A stretch of 64,000 nt of DNA. Source: Alectoria sarmentosa (Eukaryota > Ascomycota > Lecanoromycetes > Lecanorales > Parmeliaceae). The stretch spans positions 1-64,000 of the forward strand of contig WOGZ01000008.1 of NCBI GenBank assembly GCA_009733775.1. The letters run 5' to 3'. Below the pieces are notes generated by a model. The model was not told the DNA's origin, searched no databases, and was given only the letters and a program-made list of their open reading frames with translations. Below, in pieces: positions 10,318-21,593 of the stretch; within the stretch, counting starts at the first letter, position 1, and every line of letters starts with the position of its first letter. The position numbers and the translations under genes were made by a program.

Positions 10318-10892
10318 CGGCTTTGCTGAGAGGCAACACGCGAACTTGTGTCATGATGCGCTGTGCCCACAAGGAAGAGGCTGAAGGCATCCAAAGCCGA
10401 CGAGGATGTTCATGAGGTCGTGCAGATGCAGAATATTGTGAAATGCTTCCGCCGATCAGAGGGTGATGAAAGGAGAGCTCTCTGTACATGAATTTTTGAA
10501 ATTCCAATGTGTCTTGTGACTGTAACTCTGCGCCTCGATTTCTGTATGCTTCATACTTAAACTGGGCCCGGGTCACCTTCTTAGTGCTATAGCGTCTTTC
10601 CCACTGCATACCTATAAACCTCTCTTCGTCAATGATTTGACCGTGATTGCTTGAAGGTAACAATGATGCCTTCAGGTTACCAAAATAAAGTACAATGCAC
10701 CAAAGTACTTCTATATTCGCCATGGACCATGTACATGCAGTGAATGGTGATGCAAAGCAGGACCCGCGGAGACTTTCGTAAGCTTCGCGCGGGGCGGGAT
10801 CTAGAGTAGACATCCCTGCCTGGAGATCATCCGCTGATCGCCATGGTTTAAAAAATCACTCTCTCGGTCACTGACAACCTGTACTTAGGAAC
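10318..10892. other. Intergenic between LSM1 and trpE
   Basis: This 575-bp stretch should hold the LSM1 3' end and the trpE promoter. I recognise no gene in it. A GGGCCCGGG run lies at about 10564-10571. Confidence 0.5.
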
Positions 10893-12678
10893 ATGGCTCC
10901 TATTGTATGTCTCAGAGGGCACTCTCTGGCCACAAAGATACTAACAAGTCTTAGTTGAACGTACAACCATCATTAGAAACTGTACAAGAGGTACTCTCTG
11001 TATTTCAAACCTCTTCGAATCCCCCAAACCTCGTCCCCATATGTGCTACCATACCCGCAGATATATTGACACCTACCCTGGCATACCTCAAGATCTCGGC
11101 TAAGTCAGTCGAGTGGTGGATTATCGATGACTAGCTACTGAGGAGTCATAGGTCTAATGCCAAATATTCCTTTCTATTCGAAAGCGCTGCTAGCTCTGAG
11201 ACTATTGGCAGATACAGCTTCGTTGGCGCAGGTAAGACCTGCATATAACACAAGACTCAGATTGTACTAATTTCTTGCATACAGATCCAAGGAAGATACT
11301 GAAGACCGGTCCTGGCCATGGACCCGAGGGTGACCCGCTGCCTTTGCTTGAGGACGAGCTGGCACAATACCGAGAAGCAGTCATCCCAGGCCTTATACTA
11401 CCTCCACTCACTGGAGGGGCCATTGGCTATGTTGGCTATGATTGTGTTCGATACTTCGAGCCACGGACGGCCCGGAAATTGAAAGACGTCCTCAAGGTTC
11501 CCGAATCTTTCTTCATGCTCTTCGACACAATCGTAGCTTTCGACCATTTCTTTCAGGTCGTCAAAATCATTACATATTTACATGTACCTCCACCCCCTAC
11601 GCAACCCGCCTCCATCTCGACTGCCTATGAACTCGCCTACCGAACCCTCAGCGCCACAATCTCGATTCTCCAATCCCAAGACATACCTCTCCCGCCTCAG
11701 CCTCCAATAGCGCCAAACGAAACATACGAATCCAACATTGGCCAGGCTGGGTACGAAGCGCATGTCGTCAATCTCAAGAAAGAGATTCAGCGCGGCTCTA
11801 TAATACAAGCCGTCCCCTCCCACCGCATAGCTCGCCCTACGACCCTCCATCCTTTCAATATCTACCGCCAGCTCCGAACCACCAACCCGTCACCCTACCT
11901 CTTCTACATCTCCTGTTCAACGTTCCATCTTGTCGGCGCCTCCCCCGAACTCCTCGTCAAGCGAGAGGAAGATACCCACCGCATAATTACACACCCCATC
12001 GCTGGCACAGTCAAGCGCGGAGCAACCCCTGCTGAAGATCTCAAGCTTGCTAACGAGTTGCGGGCAAGTCTAAAAGACAGGGCTGAACATGTCATGCTTG
12101 TTGACCTTGCCCGCAACGATATCAACCGTGTCTGCGACCCCATTAGTACGCGAACGGATAGACTCATGGTCGTCGAGAAATTCTCGCATGTCCAGCATCT
12201 CGTCTCGCAAGTGAGCGGGCTTTTGCGAAAAGGGAAAACGCGTTTTGACGCTTTCCGCTCCATATTCCCCGCTGGGACTGTCAGCGGTGCACCCAAAGTC
12301 CGTGCTATGGAACTCATTGCTGAATTGGAAAAGGAGAAACGAGGTGTCTATGCTGGCGCCGTTGGCTACTTTGGCTACGGAAATGTTGACCAGGATGGAA
12401 AGCAGATTGAAGGTGCAATGGATACGTGTATTGCCCTGAGGACTATGCTTGTCAAGGATGGGGTTGCTTATCTGCAGGCTGGTGGAGGCATAGTGTGGGA
12501 CAGTGTACCAGAGGAAGAGTGGGTAGAGACAATGAACAAGGCCGCCGCTAATATCAGGTGTATTGTAGCTGCTGAGGATAGATATGCTGGAATGGAGATG
12601 GAAAATAAGGACGGTACACTGGAAGAGACAAGAGCGAGAGAAAAGGGCCACACGCATATTGACATGGCGGCTGGTTGA
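10893..12678 (+). CDS. trpE: Anthranilate synthase component I (trpE-type)
   Basis: This enzyme turns chorismate into anthranilate, the first step of tryptophan synthesis, with a separate glutaminase subunit supplying ammonia. There are four exons: 10893-10904, 10955-11103, 11152-11231 and 11285-12678, giving 544 residues. Introns are 50, 48 and 53 bp; the first has a TACTAAC branch site. The first exon codes only for MAPI. The feedback-control element LFES sits at residues 62-65, IAGTVKRG near 319, DLARNDINRVCDP near 354 and SGAPKVRAMELI near 411; all are chorismate-binding family signatures. There is no fused glutaminase, as in other fungi where it lies on the trpC polypeptide. The C-terminus ends in a short polar tail. 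Confidence 0.95.
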
Positions 12679-15481
12679 GTGGCCTATAATACTCAGCAAT
12701 GGAACAACTTTCTGGAGTAGGAAAGTTTTGTTACAGCCGAAGATATTGATGGCTTCTGGATAATCTTTCGCCTCAAAACCACGTCAAATAAGCAAGAAAC
12801 ATACCAAGTTTTCATTGGGAAAGAGGCCGATCAACCCATCAAAGAATTGGAAAAGCCTTGTAAAACGCATCTTCAGACCCTGATCATAGCTGCCTCGATC
12901 CTTGACCACTGAAAGAGGAGCTTCTAAATTGCGTATAATCTGTGCTGCTGATCATTTGGCTGCTCATCGATTTCTTTTTCCCCTTAAAATTTTGAATGAC
13001 ATTGAGGATCTCTTGCCTGTTCGCTTACCCATTTTGTGTTCGTTGCGACATATTCTCCGCCCATTGTGGCTATGTGCCCGTCTTTGTTTAGATACACCAT
13101 GTCTGAAACTTCGGTTTGATTGTTTCAGTGTTTGCCCAAACTGAGCTTTTCTGACTGAGCTCGTCGTTCGCCCTGGACCATGCAATACCCCGGTCATGAA
13201 CCTGTGGTTCGCAGTCGGAAGATTGTACGGGGATATGCATAGTTTCTTGCAGGTGATCAACGATATACAGCTCGAGCCGTGAATATGGACCTCTGGAAAG
13301 TGAGTGAAGAGAAGCTGATGTTACCGTGAAAGTCGTCTTGGCACAATAGCCTTTCATCTTTCGTTGTTGCCTTTTTGTTTCCGATCTAGCTGCACGTGTT
13401 CCCGGCAATCTCACTTCTGTCATAGCGCGCATCTTGAGTTTGTGAATGGAAATGTACGTCTAGTATTTCGATCACACATTTTCTTTTGTTCACGCTGTGG
13501 GTTTTGATTGTCCCTTGTCTCGCATGTGTCATTTCTTGAAGGTTGTATCAGTTCATGCTTGTTCCCGTGTACACCCGACCCACGAATTGACCTGTGGTAA
13601 GTCGGAACGTGGAACTGTCTGGACTGTGTTTCAGCAATCAATACCCACAACATGAGTGTTCACCTGTGAGCCAGCCCTGTGTGTACATGGTACAAAGGTA
13701 CGTAAGACCACCATTTTGTATATATTCCTAGTCTTGAATCAATTGACAATTGAGAGGTGGCCTAGCATCTCGACAATATCTTCTCAATAGATTAACCTCC
13801 AGAACGACCCAGAAATGTTCATCTCCTAACCCTTGCAATATGACCACCACTATCTCAGCATCTCCTCAGACTCTCGCTGACTCGGCAAAACAGCTCACCC
13901 ATCATGGCCCTATATATCGGCACCGCGGCCTCTCTCACGGATTGGCATTCCCAAATCCTACACAATTACAGCCTTCTCTTGCTAAACGAAGAACCAAAGC
14001 AGATCATCGCCTTCTCTCGGAGCTCGATCGTACGCACTGCAACTCGAAACGTCGTTTCAGTCATAAGGCAATGGGGAAGAGGATGTTTTTCCTGCTCTCA
14101 GGACGTCATCAAATGGAGAAATTGGGGCCATCTTCTTCTTACGAAATTGTCTCAACTCTTGAGGAGAAAGTCTCTCCGAAGCTGAATAAACAATTGCCAT
14201 CGTTCCGAGACGGGTTTCCACACTGGTGCCAAGATGCCAGTCACATAAATGCTATACAAACGGAGGATGATCTGAATAGGACTTCTGGTGGACAGGGCGA
14301 CTTGAGGGTGCGGTTGCCAAGTATTTCGGCCTTGCTTCAGGGGCAATGGCATTGATTCGATTCGGCATAAGGAAGGGCAAAAGAACGGGAAGAAGAAAGG
14401 TGGCATGCATAGAGTTGTCGAGATTACATTCATACAAAAAATGAAAAAGCTGGGCACTCTGCACGGTCAAAATATGATCAACGGGCAAGTCGAAGAGATG
14501 TATCAAGAAGCTATGTGATACATGAAAGGAATTGTACTATGGAAGGACGATAAGGGGCGTATTAATGATGAGGGGCCCAGTCTTCGACAGAGTAGAAGAT
14601 CGCGAGGCACCGTCGAAGACTCGGGAGACCGAGGTGTCTGCGTCGATACAGGCTCGACATGGTGATTGGTCGTGCAAGCCACACTAGACATTTCAGCCCT
14701 ATGATTTTTGCCACTTCGTTTTTGTGATCTGCCTCTTTTCTTGCCTTGCTTCAGCATCATCAGTGTGTCATTGAAGGACCGGTAAGTTTCTTAGGTGTAC
14801 ACCTTTTCCGAGCAACATTATCTATCATACAGAGCTTTCTTGCTATCTGAATCAATTAAACAGAGGACTATACAAGGAAGCCGAAGGTTCAGCGGTATTG
14901 ATCTCCCAGACCTGTCAACACATTGTGAGTTGTATGACACATTCCGCCTGGGCCCTGGCATACCTGCCGAGCCCGCCATCTAACTGTTGGAATGTTAATA
15001 TTCATCGAAGAAAAGCCTGCCTTTGCTCTTAATCCCTTAAACTCGATTTTGTTGCATTATAAGTCAGCAATTCGAGCATCTCATTTGAGTAAGAAGCATC
15101 GAAGGCAAAATGTTTTTTCTTGAACGGGAGATTTGATGAATAGGGAAGGAATTAGCGAGGAGGAGGTGCTTAATAAGCATCAAGTCATATTTAAGTCTTT
15201 CGTAAAGTAAGACTCGTACTTTTAGCAGTAGCGAATGGAATACACATGCTAACAAATCGTGCTTAGTAGAGCGTGAATTAATCAGCTCGCCATCTAGCGC
15301 GTCGGCATATTGCAAAGACATCGCGGGCCTTGAGAGACCATCTATTTCGTATCCAATTCACATATGAGTTGACCGTGTGACGTCTTGATCAGTGAAAGCC
15401 ATTGATATAATTCTTGTAACTGGATACCGGTTCCAACCGCGCAGCAACTCGAATACTCCGCGTCACCCACGAGCCATCACC
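12679..15481. other. Long intergenic stretch, possibly one small gene
   Basis: Apart from a weak open frame at 13840-14355 (separate entry) I see only short, unconvincing frames on both strands. No tRNA-like or repeat structure stands out. Confidence 0.4.
13840..14355 (+). CDS. Hypothetical open frame, 171 aa
   Basis: The open frame starts MTTTISASPQTLADSAKQ and ends LLQGQWH. I recognise no domain. It is rich in Ser, His and basic residues, without a signal peptide or membrane segment. A second frame in the same strand (13904-14185) overlaps it, so at most one is real, and possibly neither. An upstream in-frame ATG exists further 5'. Low confidence. Confidence 0.2.
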   Translation: MTTTISASPQTLADSAKQLTHHGPIYRHRGLSHGLAFPNPTQLQPSLAKRRTKADHRLLSELDRTHCNSKRRFSHKAMGKRMFFLLSGRHQMEKLGPSSSYEIVSTLEEKVSPKLNKQLPSFRDGFPHWCQDASHINAIQTEDDLNRTSGGQGDLRVRLPSISALLQGQWH

Positions 15482-16237
15482 ATGGCCACCCTGCTTACCC
15501 TCCCGCTCGAAATCCGACTGCAGATCTACACCACAGTCCTCAGAACGTCGGCCACCCTCCGCTTGAAACGTCAATTACAAGAGGCCTCACGTTCCTACTA
15601 CGAGGGAAACTACTACGTCCTCCGAGAAAATCTGACCTTACCCGAATTTCAACAGACAGCTCTATTGCGGGCCTCTCGTCAGGTCTACGATGAGGCTTCG
15701 CCCATCTTCTACCAGTCTAACACATTCAATTTCGAGTTAGATCATAAACCTGATGTAAATGGAGACGACCTGGAAGCTGTTGCAGGTCTCGATACGATGA
15801 GAAACATCAGCGTACGCATCCTTCCGGAGTGGCTCAAAGGACGGCTCTGGTTCAATCCACAAATTGGTCCAGCAATCGATCGCGTGTTACAGCGATGCCC
15901 CTCCGCGCGCTCTCTCACCGTCCACTATCCCTGCCCACATGAATTCCCTTCTTCTGAAAACCCTTTTGGACATCTAGTGCCTAGGATCCTAAGACGTCTT
16001 GACCAGATTACAGTCGTTGCGTTCATCAAACCCAGTACGATGGCAAAGCTTGGTGCGGAGTTTGGAACCGGACAGGAAGGTGATATCCGGCTGCTTTCCG
16101 AATGGCCGCAGATCAGCCTCGGGGGCCAATCCCGCTTGCGCATGAGGCAGACAATGGAGGAAACGAAGTCGGAGCCTGACGGCGGACTGATGGGGTTCTG
16201 TGTGGGAACTTGGCGGAGCAATGCAAGAAAGCGGTGA
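15482..16237 (+). CDS. 2EXR/F-box-like domain protein
   Basis: This is a single-exon gene of 251 residues. I chose the ATG at 15482 because it has good context (ACCATGG) and is followed at once by the domain; the open frame itself extends 30 codons further upstream. The N-terminus LLTLPLEIRLQIYT is the F-box-like helix of the fungal 2EXR family. The family's second hallmark, ALLRASRQVYDEASPIFYQSNTF, follows about 50 residues later. The rest is a poorly conserved region that ends in a basic tail (RSNARKR). Such proteins are abundant in filamentous ascomycetes and most have no known partner. A role as an SCF adaptor is only a possibility, because the rest of the fold is not visible by eye. Confidence 0.75.
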   Translation: MATLLTLPLEIRLQIYTTVLRTSATLRLKRQLQEASRSYYEGNYYVLRENLTLPEFQQTALLRASRQVYDEASPIFYQSNTFNFELDHKPDVNGDDLEAVAGLDTMRNISVRILPEWLKGRLWFNPQIGPAIDRVLQRCPSARSLTVHYPCPHEFPSSENPFGHLVPRILRRLDQITVVAFIKPSTMAKLGAEFGTGQEGDIRLLSEWPQISLGGQSRLRMRQTMEETKSEPDGGLMGFCVGTWRSNARKR

Positions 16238-17551
16238 ATTTCCGACCAAGTGCGGACTATGGATAACGAAGTCGTAGCCATGGGAAGAGGCCGCGGGGGC
16301 TGAGCTTAGAAAGTGAGATTGTGGCGGAAAGCAACGGCTACGTTCTATACCTTTCTGCCAAGATTAGATGTTGCTTACTATGTTGCTTACTATGCTGCTT
16401 ACTATGCTGCTTACTATGCTGCTTACTATGTTGCTTACTATGTTGCTTACTATGCGCTTTGAGTATGATCTGAGCCGTAGATATTGCGCATTACAAAAGT
16501 GAGTTCCTATTCTCCATGAATGATATGGTTATCCATGGACAGTACTGTTCTCATGGTACACACATCTCATGCGTAAATTTTCATCAATAGCATGTACCTC
16601 CCATGAATGAAACGTCTTATCCATGAAGATGAAGTATCAATCGGCTTCTCGATCATCACCGCTGCGCTTATTATTTGACTGTATGTTTCGTGTCTACCAC
16701 CCCCTCGCATACACATGTACACACTCTTCCTCCCTTCTACTTTCAATCTTCTTCCACGGGACATCTCATCCTCATGGGAATAGTACAAGTCGCGACGACA
16801 CGAGCACAGGTCTCAACGTTGCGGCTACCAGGCTTAAACAGGTATCTTCTCATACCCCAAACCCTAATAAATTAAGGCATTGCATCTGTGAACGAGACGT
16901 TTCATGAGCTGGTCATTTCATCGATGGGGATTTTGTATGCTATTAATAGGAATTCGCCCATGTGGGATACAGCGGTATGAGCACTTGTACTGGTCATGGG
17001 TAGTCATCTTATCAACAGGCAAAGATAGACCACCAGTGATGTGTAACGCCGGCAGATTCTTGCCATTGCCTTCTGCTTCGATCCAGTAATTCAGACCTAA
17101 GAAGAAATTCGGAACAAAATTCTGGCGGTTCAATTCACCAGAGCCAAGATAGCCTTCAGCTGAACCTCCAGCACGAACGTAGATTTCGCCTTGTTACCCC
17201 AGCTTTGCATAGTCGAGGGATTTGTTTTCCTTGGGACTCATAACCAACTACGAGCAGCGGGACGTCTTGCATGCATCCAGCAGCTGGTATCGTGTCATTC
17301 ATGTTCATCAAGTAGCCCAGGATGTTTGACAGAACTTTCAGCAAGTATATCTTGAATTGGCTCACGGAGATCTGACCAGGGTAGGTCTGCTGTGGGATTT
17401 GGTAGTGTCGGTGTAGAAGCGGTCCTTTTCTTCATGCTTTAAAAGAATCAAATATGCGAGCTGTATCGTGGGCCGAGAAGAATTGCAAAGTACGGTGGCT
17501 CAGTGACTGAATATTGATACTCATGCCAAGACTGCAGACAATTGATCCTTG
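16238..17551. other. Intergenic between the 2EXR gene and the 25-residue-repeat gene
   Basis: Besides the 12-bp minisatellite I see only short open frames without recognisable content. The two flanking genes converge here, so both 3' ends lie in it. Confidence 0.5.
16371..16454 (+). repeat. 12-bp minisatellite, seven units
   Basis: The unit [T/C]TGCTTACTATG occurs seven times without interruption (84 bp). The first base is T in units 1, 2, 6 and 7 and C in units 3, 4 and 5. It lies 134 bp past the stop of the 2EXR gene, probably in its 3' flank. Confidence 0.95.
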
Positions 17552-18883
17552 TCAATCCTGCGCTTGGGAAGGTTGGGAAGCTAAAGGCGGATAAGCGGCG
17601 CTTGTGGACACCTCGCTAAAGCTTTGTGTAACCTCATCCCCTTCTTTCATCCGTAATGTGGCATAAAATCTGTCACTTTCGTCTGATCCTTGCAATGTTT
17701 CTCCCTCCAGTGACGCCTGAAGAGTGAATATACGCGAAAGCCGTTTCAAAACAGCCGCACTCAACATCCCACCATCTTCACGTGTCCAAATGTCCACAAC
17801 TTCCCGTGGTTCTTGCGGCCCAGACTCACCTTCGTCTAATATGTTCCGTATCCAAGCCCCTCCTTCTAGCACAGACCGTGCCCAAATCTCTTCTTGTAGA
17901 GGTATCTCGCGCTCCAAAATCTCCTCCTCCTGAAAAACAGGTGTCCAACTTTCATCCGGTTCGGGGGTGTGGGAAGCTGCGAGCGCCTCTCTTTCTTTCC
18001 CATACATAGCCCAGATGTCGTCAATTTCCTGCTTTTGATGTTCAAAGAACTCCTCATCCCGTAATTGCTGCTGGACGAGAGGATGAATGACCCGTTCGTC
18101 TCCCCAGCACGGAGGGGGTAACTTGTTCATTCCCGCTGTCAACACCTCCATATCCTCAATGCGGGAATGGGTTTGAGAAGTCTTTTGGGCCGTCCCTTGA
18201 TCTTCGTCCTCGCCTGTTAGGTCTGTGATGGCGTGGTGCCTCGAGGAAGATGGTGTGTCTAGGTGCCTTTCTTTTAGCCCGCGCCCAAATGCCCAGTCAC
18301 TGCGAGCATTGTGCGTCGAAGAAGATAATGGGTCTTGGTCCTTCACTTGCTGCCCACTCCGGGCTGTGACAGCAGTGCGAGCGGTTTGTCTCGAGGGGCA
18401 GGCCTGGGCTACGTTCTTTCCTTGCTTTCCATGTTGAGCCGCCCCATCGACGCGAGCATTGTGTATCGAGGAAGAGTATTGATCTGCGTTTATTTTCTGC
18501 CGCTTATGCTGGGCCGATCCGCTGATGGGAGCGTCACGCCTCGAGAAAGAGGGCTGATCTTCGTCTGTTCTTTGCCTCTTATCCTGGGCCCTCTGGATGA
18601 TAGGAGGGTCATGCCTCGAACAAGAAGGTTGGACTTGATGCTTTAGGTTCTGCTCCTGGTCACATTTCTTTTCGACCGTCAGATCTCTGTGCAAGTCAAT
18701 TTGAGCATCATGTCTCGAGGACTGTGAGTGGTCTTGGTTCAAGGGGTTTTGAGCTGTGCGGGCGATGAGTTTGTGGGTTGGTCTGGCAGGCTCCATGTTC
18801 CAAATCACTCTGAGCAGCGTTTGGAAGTCGTATTCTGAACATTGTTGACATCTCTCGATTTTGCCTTCCCATACATAACACAT
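17552..18883 (-). CDS. Hypothetical protein with 25-residue tandem repeats, 443 aa
   Basis: This is one uninterrupted open frame; I recognise no known family. Residues 1-51 hold a short Cys-containing head (ERCQQCSEYDFQTLLRVIW). Residues 52-76 and then 85-234 form about seven degenerate 25-residue units of the type QPSxSRHDA...AQxKRQxxxxD. These are hydrophilic and probably disordered. The C-terminal half is acidic with aromatic spacers (IWAMYGKEREAL, ESWTPVFQEEE, EIWARSVLEGGAWI), itself loosely repetitive, and ends in a Ser/Pro tail. There is no signal peptide or membrane segment. The true start may be further downstream (M at residue 30) or in an upstream exon, because the frame stays open to NPTVGAV before the ATG. 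Confidence 0.6.
   Translation of the reverse strand: MCYVWEGKIERCQQCSEYDFQTLLRVIWNMEPARPTHKLIARTAQNPLNQDHSQSSRHDAQIDLHRDLTVEKKCDQEQNLKHQVQPSCSRHDPPIIQRAQDKRQRTDEDQPSFSRRDAPISGSAQHKRQKINADQYSSSIHNARVDGAAQHGKQGKNVAQACPSRQTARTAVTARSGQQVKDQDPLSSSTHNARSDWAFGRGLKERHLDTPSSSRHHAITDLTGEDEDQGTAQKTSQTHSRIEDMEVLTAGMNKLPPPCWGDERVIHPLVQQQLRDEEFFEHQKQEIDDIWAMYGKEREALAASHTPEPDESWTPVFQEEEILEREIPLQEEIWARSVLEGGAWIRNILDEGESGPQEPREVVDIWTREDGGMLSAAVLKRLSRIFTLQASLEGETLQGSDESDRFYATLRMKEGDEVTQSFSEVSTSAAYPPLASQPSQAQD
18182..18730 (-). repeat. Degenerate 75-bp coding repeats
   Basis: These are the DNA counterpart of the 25-residue units: about seven copies with a 75-bp period, one 24-bp irregular insertion after the first copy, and diverged sequence. 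The conserved core on the plus strand is a TCGAGG/GCATGA-like block, for example at 18236-18250, 18466-18476 and 18610-18620. Confidence 0.75.
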
Positions 18884-20651
18884 GACTGCTCCAACAGTGG
18901 GATTCTAGGGTGCATCAGCTGGGTAGAAGGCGTTCAAACTCCAACAACTCTCGCGATCTAAGTGTCCTTGATCCCAGGACCTGTAAGGTCTCCTCTTTGG
19001 GACACTGATGTTGTCGATGTGTGAACAGGTCGAAGTATGAACAGTGACCCTTTCAAAAAGCAACTTGGTGAAGTTTCGGTTCCAAGGATCGAGGTTGTGA
19101 ATAGCTCCAAGAGTGATCGAACAGTCGATGGAGTTTGACTTTGCTCAAAGCCAATCTCCAGAACGTAGATGTTGCCTTTCGGAAAGGGAAAGAGGGGTAT
19201 CAAGAGCTTGGCAAGCCTTTCCTCCAGCTTCATGCAACAGAATCCCGTCATCGTGCTTTAGCGCCGATGAAGCATTCCATAACACTTCTTGGAACGGAGC
19301 AGGCTGCAGTCCTGCATTCATCTCAACCTAGAGATTGCAGAAGATGCGGAGGAGAAAGCTCGGTGCGGTAGGAATCGTCGGATGTAAGGTCTCGGGTGCG
19401 TTAGCAGGCCTTCCCGTTGAAGCCTCACTTATGTTAGTTCCGGTGCTTATCGTCTTCGTTGCCAATCAAATTACAGCTTGCTAAAAATGAGGTAATTCTA
19501 TTGAACCCTGAGAGACAGCCGGTAATTTTCACTATTGATGAAGTCTAGATCGATCACTGTTCAGCAGGCCCCCAACATGAATCGCCAAGCCGCCCGGCCA
19601 ATACTGCGCTCACGCACTGCAACGGCGGGCGGTTAGCCTAATGACTTGCATATATCTGGAAAACACACCTTATCATACGGCGACAGCAAAGGCTTTTCGC
19701 TTCATGAAGATCACGCAATCGCTCGAGCATGGTTGACCCAGACGCTCGGACCTGAGCCAATCAGGGTATGTTTCGAGGATTATCTATCAAATTACAAAGC
19801 TAACAACTCCTCGTCCTTTGAGTATCATGTTCCGCCTGCTTCTACCCTGTTGTATCATACTCAAGGGTTTCAGCATGTGATTCCCAGGGTTGATTGCTTC
19901 AAGAGTCATCCTGCATTAAGGATGCTGCGGGTTTGAGCCACATGATCAGTTCTCCCGCTTTCTTGCACCCGAGCATGCCAACGCAGCTTCGCTGATTGTC
20001 GACCAATATGCAGCTTGCCGTGAGAAGTTTGTCCAGCCTTGCCAGCTCCAGATCCTACATACATCGCCAACACATCTTATTCAGAAGTTACTCTCGGCGT
20101 TGCTGGCTCGAAATATCACATACAATGCTAATACTTCTACCTTGAAAGTCAAAACAATGGCGTAATGTTTCAGAGTCAGCTGAAGTTTCGTGACGTAGGA
20201 GCTAGTGAACCCCGTGTTAGACTCCCAGTGTACTGTCGACATTTGCAAATGCCATATCTCTGTTAGCGCTTGGTCCGCAGGCGCGGAAAGGGGCCGTTTT
20301 GTCTTGCTTCAGCCCATTTTGCCACTTCTCTTCGTCTCTATTGGATGGAGCTATGATAACCTTCTTGCTCCGTGGCCGTTTCGTTTAGGCCTTATCTTTT
20401 GATGAGCAGTCGCCCCGGAAATTGAAGCGGGGTTGGTCGTGCCATGCATGCTTCATCAATTCTCACCTCGCCCCATCACCCTTCTTGGACAGATGTGACC
20501 TTGACACCATCGCCGATTACTTCGGAACCTATCTTACAATGGGCAGATGTAGAAGGGAGAAGAAGATTATGGCTTTCGTCCCTTCAAGCTCTCTTCGATT
20601 TCCAATCAAAGCAATTTACCACGACACCGTATTAGCATCCAAGAAAGTAGG
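18884..20651. other. Intergenic, no recognised gene
   Basis: Two open frames are worth naming but not calling: minus 19251-18958 (97 codons, begins MTGFCCMKLEERL) and plus 19646-19936 (96 codons, begins MHISGKHTLSYGD). Neither shows a known motif. Confidence 0.4.
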
Positions 20652-21593
20652 ATGTCTTTCGCTCCACTATTTGGCCAAGGGTCATCCCTTCACGCCTACA
20701 CCGGATTCTCGGTCTCGGCATGTATTGCCTCACTGGCCGCGTTCTGCTCCTCGCTCCTCGCCGCGATGGCTGCCATGGTCGACAATCTAGCCATGCGGAT
20801 CCCGTCGTCTTACTGCCTCGCCTGCCACTTCAAACGCCGACGGGAGTCGGAGAACAACACGACCGCGCTCGTCTTCGACCCCGGCACGGAAGCCTACACC
20901 TTGAAGAGGCTCGAAGATATCGACGGTGAGTCTACCGTGATCCCCTCTTTGGTCCCCGTGCTCACGGCGCGCACAGTCGAGAAAGCCATCTACCGCGATT
21001 TCCTCCCTTACTCGGCGCAATCCATCAAAGTCCAGCATTCCGGAGCCACGAAACCGCTCGCCGACGTCGTGGACAATGCGTGCTGGAGCAGGAGATCGAA
21101 GCACCAGCGCGGCCCGTCTTCGCTCGTCGACGGTTTCTACATCGTGCCCGGGACAACGGCAACCCCAACGACCATCACCACACGAGACCCGCTCGAGCAC
21201 CAGCTGGCCGAACTGCCCGCTCCTGAATCCTTCAACCAGAACCAGTCCCCGGTCGAACTACCGGCCGACGACAACAACTCCCCCATCGCTCCTCAACCGC
21301 TTTTCCACCCCGCGTCGCCAACGCCGCTGCTCCTCCTCCCGCCGCGGCCACGCTCCCCAACCGCACGCAAAGCCTCGCCGCTGCTTGCCCCTTTCCCTCC
21401 TCCTCCTCCCCCCCCGCCTCTCAGGGACGACGGAGGTCCAGAACATCGGCATTCCTACGCCAGCAGCGTGGGCAGCGCGAGCATCCAGATCGCTTACGAA
21501 CCGAGTCAGCATGACGGCGCGGACAGAGAGGAGGAGGAACCGTGGCCGTTGAAAGTCAGTGCTCCCTCCCGTTCCTCATCTCGGATTGGCTGA
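20652..21593 (+). CDS. Hypothetical proline-rich protein with one N-terminal membrane segment, 313 aa
   Basis: The open frame begins MSFAPLFGQGSSLHAYTG. A hydrophobic Ala/Ser-rich helix follows (about residues 20-43, SACIASLAAFCSSLLAAMAA), probably a membrane anchor or uncleaved signal. A short Cys/basic motif comes next (YCLACHFKRRRES), then a folded-looking middle (about 70-150). The second half is low complexity: Pro runs (FPPPPPPPPPL), Ser/Arg and acidic patches. A GTGAGT...CACAG segment at about 20931-20981 is 51 bp, in frame and stop-free, so it may be an intron; removing it would give 296 residues. The gene is GC-rich at third positions. No family recognised. Confidence 0.55.
   Translation: MSFAPLFGQGSSLHAYTGFSVSACIASLAAFCSSLLAAMAAMVDNLAMRIPSSYCLACHFKRRRESENNTTALVFDPGTEAYTLKRLEDIDGESTVIPSLVPVLTARTVEKAIYRDFLPYSAQSIKVQHSGATKPLADVVDNACWSRRSKHQRGPSSLVDGFYIVPGTTATPTTITTRDPLEHQLAELPAPESFNQNQSPVELPADDNNSPIAPQPLFHPASPTPLLLLPPRPRSPTARKASPLLAPFPPPPPPPPLRDDGGPEHRHSYASSVGSASIQIAYEPSQHDGADREEEEPWPLKVSAPSRSSSRIG

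Noticed and set aside
9971..10813. 280-codon minus-strand frame over LSM1
   Set aside because: It lies opposite well-supported LSM1 exons and introns and shows no motif of its own.
12070..12699. 209-codon minus-strand frame over trpE
   Set aside because: It is antisense to conserved chorismate-binding sequence and is a shadow.
13904..14185. Second plus-strand frame (93 codons) inside the weak ORF at 13840-14355
   Set aside because: It overlaps in another frame with no motif; there is no basis to prefer it.
16371..16454. Could the 12-bp repeats be a CRISPR array?
   Set aside because: The units are directly adjacent without spacers, and the window is eukaryotic. It is a minisatellite.
20787..21512. 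Minus-strand frames and a second plus frame (21076-21552) over the proline-rich gene
   Set aside because: High GC at this locus opens several frames. Only the frame with an N-terminal hydrophobic helix and a sensible start was kept.
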